9,712 bases of DNA, taken from NCBI GenBank assembly GCA_964404235.1, contig CAYOJL010000083.1, positions 1-9,712 of the forward strand. The letters are read 5' to 3'. A model generated the notes under the pieces. It made no database searches. It was not told the DNA's origin and saw nothing but the letters and a program-made list of their open reading frames with translations. Source of the DNA: CACEUX01 sp964404235 (GTDB taxonomy: Bacteria; Fidelibacterota; Marinisomatia; Marinisomatales; UBA1611). Positions 1 through 5,847 of the stretch are shown one piece after another. The translations under genes were made by a program, and so were the position numbers. Position 1 is the first letter of the stretch. Every line of letters starts with the position of its first letter.

Positions 1-99
1 TGTTAATAAAAGAGTTAAGACATCAGCAAATGTCAATGCCCAGGCAGTTGATTTTGCCTTACGCTCATCAAGAGAAATCGATTTACGTAGAGGTTCCAT
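1..99 (-). CDS. motB: Flagellar motor protein MotB, N-terminal fragment (partial)
   Basis: This is the first 33 codons of a gene that continues beyond the left edge. The ATG is at 99-97 and the frame is open to base 1. The peptide begins MEPLRKSISLDERKAK and then enters a hydrophobic stretch, WALTFADVLTLLLT. That matches the short cytoplasmic tail and single membrane helix of MotB-family stator proteins, in which an aromatic residue, then (F/Y)-A-D, opens the helix. Asp26 corresponds to the proton-carrying aspartate (Asp32 in E. coli MotB). The C-terminal peptidoglycan-binding OmpA-like domain expected in this family lies outside the window, so it cannot be confirmed. The gene starts 9 nt after the motA stop, the normal motA-motB order, which supports the call. 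No clear Shine-Dalgarno sequence is seen, so translation may be coupled to motA. An ExbD/TolR-like partner is less likely, given the strongly MotA-like neighbour. Confidence 0.82.
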   Translation of the reverse strand, partial: MEPLRKSISLDERKAKSTAWALTFADVLTLLLT

Positions 100-108
100 A
101 TAAAATAT

Positions 109-951
109 TTAATTATTATCTACATTATTGTAGCGATACTGAGAAGGCACAAAGGTCATTAGTTTTTCTCTAATTAATATTGGATGTTCTCTTGCGTGAA
201 TACTGATTATCCCTTCTACAACAATATTCTTAAGCATCATCTCATTTTCCGATCGTCGTTTCAACTTCCCGCCAATCGGTAGAAAAATCATATTTGCCAT
301 AAATACACCATAAAATGTGGTAATCAATGCTAAGCCCATCCCCCTTAAAAGCTCGGAGAATCTTTCTGCTACACTATAGTTTGCACCTAGGTCTAAATCA
401 CCTCCCCCAGACGTAAAGTTCATCATCATTATAATCAAACCTAAAACTGTACCTAACATACCAAAAGCAGGAGCATAGGAGGCCATATATAAAAACAATT
501 CTTGACCTGCAATATGCCGACCTTGAATATTATTCATCTCTAGATTAAGAAATGTCCGCAAACGTTTTGTATCTTTTTCATTAATTGCAAGCTCAATACC
601 GTTTTTAAAGAAACCATCTTTCATTCCTGCAAGATCCGCTTCCAAAGATAACAAGCCGTCTTTTCTTGCTTTTGTTGCTTTATTTACAACCTCTTCTATA
701 ATTCCTGTATAATCATAGTCTTCAGCTCGAAAAACATTCTTTAATATGTTAAAAATATTGGTAACTGCTTTCAAGGGCAGATTGACCATCGTAGCAGCAA
801 AAGTTCCACCCAAAACAATTAGTATAGAATTAAAATTCCAGAACCAAGCAATTTTTCCTCCTGCTGATAAAATACCCAGAATGATTATGCCGATACCAGC
901 TAGTAGACCAATTAAAGTTCCTAAATCTGTTGTCCCTTCATTTTGACTCAT
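109..951 (-). CDS. motA: Flagellar motor stator protein MotA (MotA/TolQ/ExbB proton channel family)
   Basis: This 280-residue inner-membrane protein should form the stator ring that, with MotB, turns proton (or sodium) flow into torque. Membrane helices are visible at about residues 12-30, 38-57, 153-178 and 203-227. The long cytoplasmic loop carries the MotA-type segment ARKDGLLSLEAD (95-106). The third helix begins APAFGMLGTVLGLI (160-173). Pro161 and Pro225 sit where E. coli MotA has the functionally important Pro173 and Pro222. The segment GVFMANMIFLPIGGKLKRRS (215-234) and the C-terminal REKLMTFVPSQYR are typical of MotA rather than TolQ or ExbB, and the length fits the MotA family. The ATG at 951 follows the rhomboid gene by 30 nt, and motB follows by 9 nt. 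No other flagellar gene is visible, so whether it serves a flagellum or another proton-driven machine is open. Sodium-driven MotP/PomA types cannot be excluded. Confidence 0.92.
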   Translation of the reverse strand: MSQNEGTTDLGTLIGLLAGIGIIILGILSAGGKIAWFWNFNSILIVLGGTFAATMVNLPLKAVTNIFNILKNVFRAEDYDYTGIIEEVVNKATKARKDGLLSLEADLAGMKDGFFKNGIELAINEKDTKRLRTFLNLEMNNIQGRHIAGQELFLYMASYAPAFGMLGTVLGLIIMMMNFTSGGGDLDLGANYSVAERFSELLRGMGLALITTFYGVFMANMIFLPIGGKLKRRSENEMMLKNIVVEGIISIHAREHPILIREKLMTFVPSQYRYNNVDNN

Positions 952-981
952 ATAGAATTACCAGAATTATTAAGCATAAAA

Positions 982-1809
982 TTAATCTTTTTTCTTATGG
1001 CGATATAAAGACCGGCTTCCTTTGTACAAGCGATCCTGCTCTTCCCGAGATAAATTTTCAAAACCCTCTCTATTAATCTTATCAAGAATAATATCTATGT
1101 CATGTTCAATTTTCTGTCTGTGGGTAAGCTTTTTTTCTTCATGGAGAACTCTATACTCTAGTGTTTTTTTCCTGATAGAGAACCAAAGCGATCTCCACTG
1201 TAAAGGTCTTTTTAACATTAAGTATCCAATTAGCATACCAGAGAGGTGTGTAACATGGCTTACTTGGGATAAATTATTAAAAGATGACATAAAAGCAATA
1301 AAACCAATTCCAATAACAAACCAAATTGATTTAATCGGTATAATGCCATACAAATAGATTTGCCGATTAGGGTATGTAAGCCCATAAGCTAAAAGTACTC
1401 CATACACCGCACCACTAGCGCCAACAATAGGGGTCATTGATCCTAAATTAAGAAACATTGTTATAAGCCCCGAACCTATGCCTGTAACAAAATAAAATTT
1501 TATAAAATGATTTTTTCCCCATATACGCTCTAGCTCACTGCCAAACATCCACAAAACAAACATATTGATAAGTACATGCCAAATCCCCCCATGGAAAAAA
1601 AGATATGTAATAGGTTGCCAAATCATTAATTCAGACCAAACCAATTTGGGTACTAACCCAAATAACGGAAAGAAAAGTCCTTCTGCATTTGAGAGCGTTT
1701 GCAGAACAAATATTCCAAAATTAACTGATACTAGAATTTTAATGGCATTTGTAAATAAAGTGGGTTTATATGAAAACTCACCGGGGTTTGATTGAAATTG
1801 ATATTTCAT
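982..1809 (-). CDS. Rhomboid family intramembrane serine protease
   Basis: A 275-residue polytopic membrane protein, predicted to cleave the transmembrane segments of other membrane proteins. The rhomboid signature is complete. WQPITYLFFHGG is followed by HVLIN (His78, Asn82, the HxxxN oxyanion element of helix 2). The catalytic-serine motif is GASGAVYG (130-137, Ser132), and the catalytic histidine is His188 in THLSGMLIGY. About six helices are seen, at roughly 20-38, 62-90, 103-121, 125-146, 156-175 and 184-199. A charged cytoplasmic tail of about 75 residues follows. It includes a segment of the type D-x-I-L-D-K-I-x-x-x-G-x-x-x-L-S-x-E-E (237-257), which resembles the small C-terminal domain of some Bacteroidota-type rhomboids (compare DUF6576). 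The gene lies between recO (68 nt upstream) and motA (30 nt downstream). Substrates cannot be inferred from sequence. The ATG at 1809 is the only sensible start. Confidence 0.93.
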   Translation of the reverse strand: MKYQFQSNPGEFSYKPTLFTNAIKILVSVNFGIFVLQTLSNAEGLFFPLFGLVPKLVWSELMIWQPITYLFFHGGIWHVLINMFVLWMFGSELERIWGKNHFIKFYFVTGIGSGLITMFLNLGSMTPIVGASGAVYGVLLAYGLTYPNRQIYLYGIIPIKSIWFVIGIGFIAFMSSFNNLSQVSHVTHLSGMLIGYLMLKRPLQWRSLWFSIRKKTLEYRVLHEEKKLTHRQKIEHDIDIILDKINREGFENLSREEQDRLYKGSRSLYRHKKKD

Positions 1810-1877
1810 TTTTCAGTTAAATATACACAATTCATACTAGCCGTAATAGATTAAGGCGATTTTTAAATATCATATTT

Positions 1878-2567
1878 TTAATCCGAAAGAATTTCTCTAA
1901 TTGTATCAATAGACTTAACCTTTTGTACACTATCAAAATGATAGCAAAGTAACAACCAAAGATAATCGCTAATTATCATTCTATCTTTTTTATTAATTTC
2001 ATCATCTGGTAAAAAATGAATATCATTGGCAAGCAAACTAGCTAGGACAGGAACACTATTGGTACCTTCGTTCAAATCAGGAAGAATTAGCCCTGGCAAT
2101 TTATTTATTTCTAAATCAGGCTTGAATCCTAGATGTGTTAACAAGGCACACTCATAAAACCAAAATAATAAATTAGGATCAGATTTATTATCATTATAAG
2201 CTTTCAAGACATCTCTCAATGTAAAAAATAGATTGGGATGTGGATCTTCATTGGTTATTGTTTTATCAGTCAATTCAATAATTGCCATGGATAGTGTAAG
2301 AGAACGTAAATCATTCAAGGTTTTTGACCAATATTCTATAAAGTTAACCTTTGATAAGATTTGCAATTCTCGTTTGGAGCTGTAATTATAAATTAAATCG
2401 ACATAACTCAAAGGCTGAAAGTAAGCAGCTCGAGGTGATTTCTTGCTTCTTGCCCCTTTTATAATCAGACTGATTTTACCTTGTTCTTTCGAAAAACACC
2501 TCGCAATCAAAGAGGTATCACCATAAGGAAATGATTTTAATACAATTGCAGGAGTGTGAATAATCAC
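1878..2567 (-). CDS. recO: DNA repair protein RecO
   Basis: RecO works with RecF and RecR to load RecA onto SSB-coated single-stranded DNA at gaps, and it can anneal complementary strands. This 229-residue protein has the family's N-terminal OB fold (about 1-80). It opens MIIHTPAIVLKSFPYGDTSL and continues through EQGKISLIIKGARSKKSP, the basic DNA-binding loop. A helical C-terminal region follows, with FYECALLTHLGFKPDL (137-152) and a closing segment around VKSIDTIREIL. The start is GTG at 2567-2565. It lies 11 nt after the proS stop and places the conserved N-terminus exactly at residue 1, so it is preferred over any downstream ATG. The four-cysteine zinc element found in some RecO proteins is absent, since Cys is present only at 24, 140 and 208. 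The length is normal and no frameshift is seen. Co-transcription with proS is likely from the spacing. Confidence 0.92.
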   Translation of the reverse strand: MIIHTPAIVLKSFPYGDTSLIARCFSKEQGKISLIIKGARSKKSPRAAYFQPLSYVDLIYNYSSKRELQILSKVNFIEYWSKTLNDLRSLTLSMAIIELTDKTITNEDPHPNLFFTLRDVLKAYNDNKSDPNLLFWFYECALLTHLGFKPDLEINKLPGLILPDLNEGTNSVPVLASLLANDIHFLPDDEINKKDRMIISDYLWLLLCYHFDSVQKVKSIDTIREILSD

Positions 2568-2578
2568 AATGACCAGCT

Positions 2579-4045
2579 CTAGTAAGCTTTAGCAAAGATT
2601 ACTTCATATTTTGCGGGCTTCCCCGTAAGGATACAATTTAATCCATTTGAGTTTTCATCAAATGGGATACAACGAATAGTAGCAGCTGTTTGGTCTTTAA
2701 TTTTGGCCTCGGTATCTTGTTCGCCATCCCAACCACATCGAACAAAGCCACCTTTTTTTATTATTTTTTTAAAAGACTCATAATCAGTAACCGAATGGGT
2801 ATTTTGATTACGAAAATTTAGAGCTTGATCAAATAATCCTTTTTGAATATCTCGCAGTAAATCTATCAGATGGTCTTTAACCTCTCTTTTCGGTATAAAT
2901 AATTTTTCCCCTGTATCCCGCCTGGCTAGAACAACTTGATCTTTAATTATGTCACGAGGCCCTATTTCCATCCGCAATGGGACACCCTTCATTTCCCATT
3001 CATTGTATTTAAAACCTGGAGAATTATTGGTCCAATCCTGATGTACTCTTATTCCTGAATCATGCAACTGTAATAATAGTGGCTCTAGATAGCTTTCTAT
3101 TTCTTTTTTCTGATCTCTATTTTTTATTATTGGTATGATAACTAATTGGATAGGTGCAATCTTCGGGGGTAACCGCAGTCCCTTTTCGTCTCCATGAGTC
3201 AGGATCACTGCTCCAATTAATCGAGTACTTACACCCCAGCTTGTGGCCCAAGCCAATTCCTCTTTATTATCCTGTGTTTGAAAAACTACTCCAAAGGCTT
3301 TAGCAAAATTTTGTCCAAGATTGTGGGATGTCCCTGCCTGTAATGCTCTTTTATCTCCCATCATTGCTTCAATGCAGTATGTTTTATCAGCGCCTGCAAA
3401 TTTTTCTGATTCAGTTTTTATACCTGTATATACTGGAATAGCTAAAAAATCTTCGGCTAATTGACGGTAAAGCTCTAAAATATCCAATGTCTCTTTTTCT
3501 GCTTCTTCTGCAGTTGCATGAGCAGTGTGACCTTCTTGCCACAAAAACTCACTAGTGCGAAGAAAAAGACGGGTTCGCATCTCCCAGCGTACTACATTGG
3601 CCCATTGATTTATAAGAATAGGTAAATCTCTATACGATTGAATCCATTTTTTATACATTGACCAAATAACTGTTTCAGATGTGGGGCGTACAATTATCTC
3701 TTCTTCAAGTTTTGAATCTGGGTCAACCACAATTCCTTTTTCAGAATCTGCTTTAAGACGTGTGTGTGTGACTACAGCACATTCTTTTGCAAAACCTTCT
3801 ACATGCTCTGCTTCTCGCGCTAAAAAAGACTTAGGTATGAAAAGTGGGAAATATGCATTAACATGACCCGTTTCTTTAATCATTTTATCAAAGGTCTCCC
3901 TTATATTTTCCCATAGTTGAAATCCATATGGTTTAATCACCATCGTCCCTTTCACTGGGCCATAATCGGCAAGACCAGCCCTGCTTACAACTTGGGTATA
4001 CCAAGCAGAAAAGTCTTTATTTAAATCAGGTAGTCCTTTACTCAT
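2579..4045 (-). CDS. proS: Prolyl-tRNA synthetase, archaeal/eukaryote-like type
   Basis: Class II aminoacyl-tRNA synthetase charging tRNA-Pro in the cytoplasm. With the ATG at 4045 it has 488 residues, close to the usual length for this ProRS type, and begins MSKGLPDLNKDFSAWYTQVV. Family blocks in order are KGTMVIKPYGFQLWENI (33-49), RPTSET (120-125), the motif 2 region RWEMRTRLFLRTSEFLWQEG (153-172), TSHNLGQNFAKAF (239-251) and the motif 3 region TSWGVSTRLIGAV (268-280). An anticodon-binding domain spans about 295-400. The C-terminal domain ends in FAKAY and includes RCGWDGEQDTEAKIK and IRCIPF. That domain binds zinc through four cysteines in some relatives. Only Cys437, Cys459 and Cys471 remain here, so zinc binding is doubtful. 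The INS editing domain of the common bacterial ProRS is absent. An in-frame ATG at 4180 would add 45 residues, but these look unrelated to the family and would fill the divergent promoter region. Confidence 0.93.
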   Translation of the reverse strand: MSKGLPDLNKDFSAWYTQVVSRAGLADYGPVKGTMVIKPYGFQLWENIRETFDKMIKETGHVNAYFPLFIPKSFLAREAEHVEGFAKECAVVTHTRLKADSEKGIVVDPDSKLEEEIIVRPTSETVIWSMYKKWIQSYRDLPILINQWANVVRWEMRTRLFLRTSEFLWQEGHTAHATAEEAEKETLDILELYRQLAEDFLAIPVYTGIKTESEKFAGADKTYCIEAMMGDKRALQAGTSHNLGQNFAKAFGVVFQTQDNKEELAWATSWGVSTRLIGAVILTHGDEKGLRLPPKIAPIQLVIIPIIKNRDQKKEIESYLEPLLLQLHDSGIRVHQDWTNNSPGFKYNEWEMKGVPLRMEIGPRDIIKDQVVLARRDTGEKLFIPKREVKDHLIDLLRDIQKGLFDQALNFRNQNTHSVTDYESFKKIIKKGGFVRCGWDGEQDTEAKIKDQTAATIRCIPFDENSNGLNCILTGKPAKYEVIFAKAY

Positions 4046-4188
4046 AGAAATATATACTTGAAGATCAGAGTTAAAATTACCGGTAGCAAATGACCGTACC
4101 AAGGTAGATTTAACTATAAATCTGTACTTTGAATCTAAAAATCCTATAGTCAGATTATCATGTTCCAGATTTACTTTCATTAATAAAA
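4046..4188. promoter_or_regulatory. Divergent intergenic region between proS and the TrmH-family gene
   Basis: With proS starting at 4045, 143 bases separate it from the plus-strand methyltransferase, and both transcription units should start here. On the minus strand, TTGGTA followed by a 17-nt spacer and TAATTT lies about 45-75 nt upstream of proS. The -10-like part also resembles the Bacteroidota TAnnTTTG element (TAATTTTA). On the plus strand, TATAGT at 4145-4150 could be a -10 box about 40 nt upstream of the ATG, but its -35 partner is poor. Neither start codon has a strong Shine-Dalgarno sequence. The region itself is well supported by the divergent genes, while the individual boxes are guesses from an AT-rich stretch. 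Confidence 0.45.
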
Positions 4189-4932
4189 ATGATCAATAAT
4201 CAAATTAAACAAATTCAATCGCTTAAAAAGACAAAATTCCGAAAACTTTATGGTCAGTTTTTTATTGAAGGTGTAAGACTTGTTAAGGCGGCAATTGATT
4301 GGAGTTCATCTGTAAAAGAAATATACTGCACAAAACAGTTTTATCACTTGAAAAATAGCACATCATTGTTTTCTGATATTGATAAGAATCAAATAATATT
4401 ATTATCTGAAGTTCAATTTAAGAAAATATGTTCTACGAAATCCCCATCTGGGATTGCTGCAGTTTGTATGATACCAAAACAAAATGATGTAAATCTAAAA
4501 GAAAATAAGTGGCTTTATCTAGACAGAATAAGTGATCCCGGGAATTTAGGGACCATATTAAGATCAGCATCTTGGTTTGGTTTAAAGAACATTGCTTTAT
4601 CCTCTAATTCTGTGGACCCATATAACTCTAAGACAGTTCGCGCTGGCATGGGTGCACATTTTGGTATAAATCTATATAGGGATATAGATTTGCATCAATT
4701 TTCTAAAACCCATAATATTATTGCGGCTGATAAAGAAGGGCTTGATATAGGTAAGTATAATTTCCCTAAAAAATCAGTCTTTGTATTTGGTAATGAAGCA
4801 CATGGAATTTCAGATGAAAATAAAGAAGCAGTTCAACAATCCATTACAATTAAAGGACAAGGCGTAGGGGAATCACTCAATCTTGCTGCTGCTGCTTCAA
4901 TTATTATGCATACAGTTAGCAAAAACAAATAA
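4189..4932 (+). CDS. TrmH/SpoU family RNA 2'-O-ribose methyltransferase
   Basis: A 247-residue SPOUT enzyme that should methylate a ribose 2'-OH in rRNA or tRNA using S-adenosylmethionine. The N-terminal SpoU substrate-binding domain shows RKLYGQFFIEGVRLVKAA (18-35) and the segment CSTKSPSGIAAVC (81-93), where family members often have a P-x-G-(I/V)-A-A-V pattern. The knotted catalytic domain carries all three family motifs. Motif 1 is DRISDPGNLGTILRSA (112-127, with Asn119 and Arg125). Motif 2 is VFVFGNEAHGIS (197-208, with Asn202 and Glu203). Motif 3 is GVGESLNLAAAASIIMH (225-241, with Glu228, Ser229 and Asn231). The enzyme looks complete and active. It cannot be assigned to RlmB, TrmH or another specificity from motifs alone, so no symbol is given. 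It is divergent from proS. The ATG at 4189 has no Shine-Dalgarno sequence but fits the family N-terminus. Confidence 0.9.
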   Translation: MINNQIKQIQSLKKTKFRKLYGQFFIEGVRLVKAAIDWSSSVKEIYCTKQFYHLKNSTSLFSDIDKNQIILLSEVQFKKICSTKSPSGIAAVCMIPKQNDVNLKENKWLYLDRISDPGNLGTILRSASWFGLKNIALSSNSVDPYNSKTVRAGMGAHFGINLYRDIDLHQFSKTHNIIAADKEGLDIGKYNFPKKSVFVFGNEAHGISDENKEAVQQSITIKGQGVGESLNLAAAASIIMHTVSKNK

Positions 4933-4955
4933 AGTTTATTTTGATTTAAGGTCTT

Positions 4956-4969
4956 TTTACAGCTGTAAA
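4956..4969. repeat. Perfect 14-bp palindrome in the gap before the CPBP-mgtE genes
   Basis: TTTACAGCTGTAAA is a perfect inverted repeat without a loop. It lies 24 nt after the methyltransferase stop and 80 nt before the next ATG. With no loop and no T-run after it, it does not look like an intrinsic terminator. It could be the binding site of a dimeric regulator, since its left half, TTTACA, would also serve as a poor -35 box. A 14-bp perfect palindrome is expected by chance roughly 0.6 times in a window of this size at uniform base composition (9712/4^7). Function is therefore only suggested by its intergenic place. The rest of the 117-nt gap (4933-5049) is AT-rich with no clear promoter or terminator. 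Confidence 0.35.
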
Positions 4970-5049
4970 TTATTATCATAAATCATCTTTTATTAGATTA
5001 GATTGATTATCGCAAGTTCTAAAAATGGAACATAAAGAAGCTGACCCAT

Positions 5050-5847
5050 ATGAACAATTCGTTCAGTATACAAACCGCATTAGGGATTGTCATTATTTCA
5101 ATTCTATCAGCCTTTATAGCTGGAGGATTGGTCTTAGGAATTGGCCTATCCAATCCTGAATCTTCACAAAAGTATTATACCTTTATATCTTTTATAATTG
5201 GGCAGGGTTTTATGATTGTCCCATTGCTTTGGTTCCTGAAATCAAAGCAAGAGCCTATACTTAAAAGATTAAGGCTAAATTCAATTTCCTATGATACCCT
5301 AATTCAAACTATAATGCTCTCACTCGGAGTCATTATTTTATCCGATGAATTAGATAGAATAATACAATCATTTTTTCCAGCACCAGAATATATTGTCGAT
5401 CTTAATGGCCTTTTACGCCCTGAAACATTTTTAGGGTTTATTTTATTATTTATAGCTGTTGCGATTATTGCTCCAATTGGCGAGGAGTTACTTTTTAGAG
5501 GATTTTTCCAACAAGTACTAGAAAAACATTGGAAAGATGTGACACGTGCTATTCTCATGACTGCTCTTCTTTTTTCCATGATACACATGAACCCTTACTG
5601 GTTTGCACAAATATATATTTTAGGAGTTATTTTAGGTTTCATTGCCTGGAAAACACAGTCTGTATTACCAGCCCTTATATTACATGGTATGAATAATGCA
5701 ATGGCTATGCTCTTTGCATTTGTAGATCTTGAAAAAAATAATTTATACATATGGAATGGGCATGTCGCACCTTGGATCATACTTTTCGCGATATATGCAT
5801 CTTATTATGGCTTTAAGGGAATTAATCGAATCGGGTCTAATTCATGA
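5050..5847 (+). CDS. CPBP family intramembrane glutamic endopeptidase
   Basis: A 265-residue multi-pass membrane protein of the CPBP (CAAX protease and bacteriocin-processing, formerly Abi) family. Hydrophobic segments lie at about 6-33, 43-62, 84-98, 126-144, 165-181, 186-199, 203-222 and 238-255. The catalytic motifs are intact: GEELLFRGFF (144-153) supplies the EExxxR signature (Glu145, Glu146, Arg150). The second histidine is His179 in SMIHMNP, and HGMNNA (212-217) supplies the final HxxxN-type motif with His212 and Asn216. Related proteins process prenylated or peptide substrates, mature or give immunity to bacteriocins, or act as membrane scaffolds, and the sequence does not say which applies here. 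The ATG at 5050 is the first in this frame after a stop at 5020-5022, and AAGAAG at 5035-5040 is a reasonable ribosome binding site. Its stop overlaps the mgtE start (ATGA), implying translational coupling to the magnesium channel. Confidence 0.88.
   Translation: MNNSFSIQTALGIVIISILSAFIAGGLVLGIGLSNPESSQKYYTFISFIIGQGFMIVPLLWFLKSKQEPILKRLRLNSISYDTLIQTIMLSLGVIILSDELDRIIQSFFPAPEYIVDLNGLLRPETFLGFILLFIAVAIIAPIGEELLFRGFFQQVLEKHWKDVTRAILMTALLFSMIHMNPYWFAQIYILGVILGFIAWKTQSVLPALILHGMNNAMAMLFAFVDLEKNNLYIWNGHVAPWIILFAIYASYYGFKGINRIGSNS

Noticed and set aside
746..1795. Plus-strand open frames opposite motA and the rhomboid gene
   Set aside because: They lie antisense to genes with complete family motifs, and their translations are low-complexity with no recognisable domain.
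1810..1877. Spacer between recO and the rhomboid gene as a terminator or promoter
   Set aside because: It is AT-rich, with no stable stem-loop and no clear promoter boxes on either strand.
2750..2775. T-rich run that might be read as a terminator
   Set aside because: It lies inside proS, encodes a lysine/isoleucine-rich stretch and has no GC-rich stem.
3760..3770. GT dinucleotide repeat as a possible phase-variation tract
   Set aside because: It is only about five units long, inside an essential synthetase gene, and encodes a normal V-T-H-T segment, so slippage control is implausible.
3681..3866. Plus-strand open frame opposite proS
   Set aside because: It is a serine-rich shadow of the conserved ProRS coding region with no motif or start signal.
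5304..5780. Minus-strand open frames opposite the CPBP gene
   Set aside because: They are shadows of a gene with intact catalytic motifs, and no other minus-strand context is present in this half of the window.
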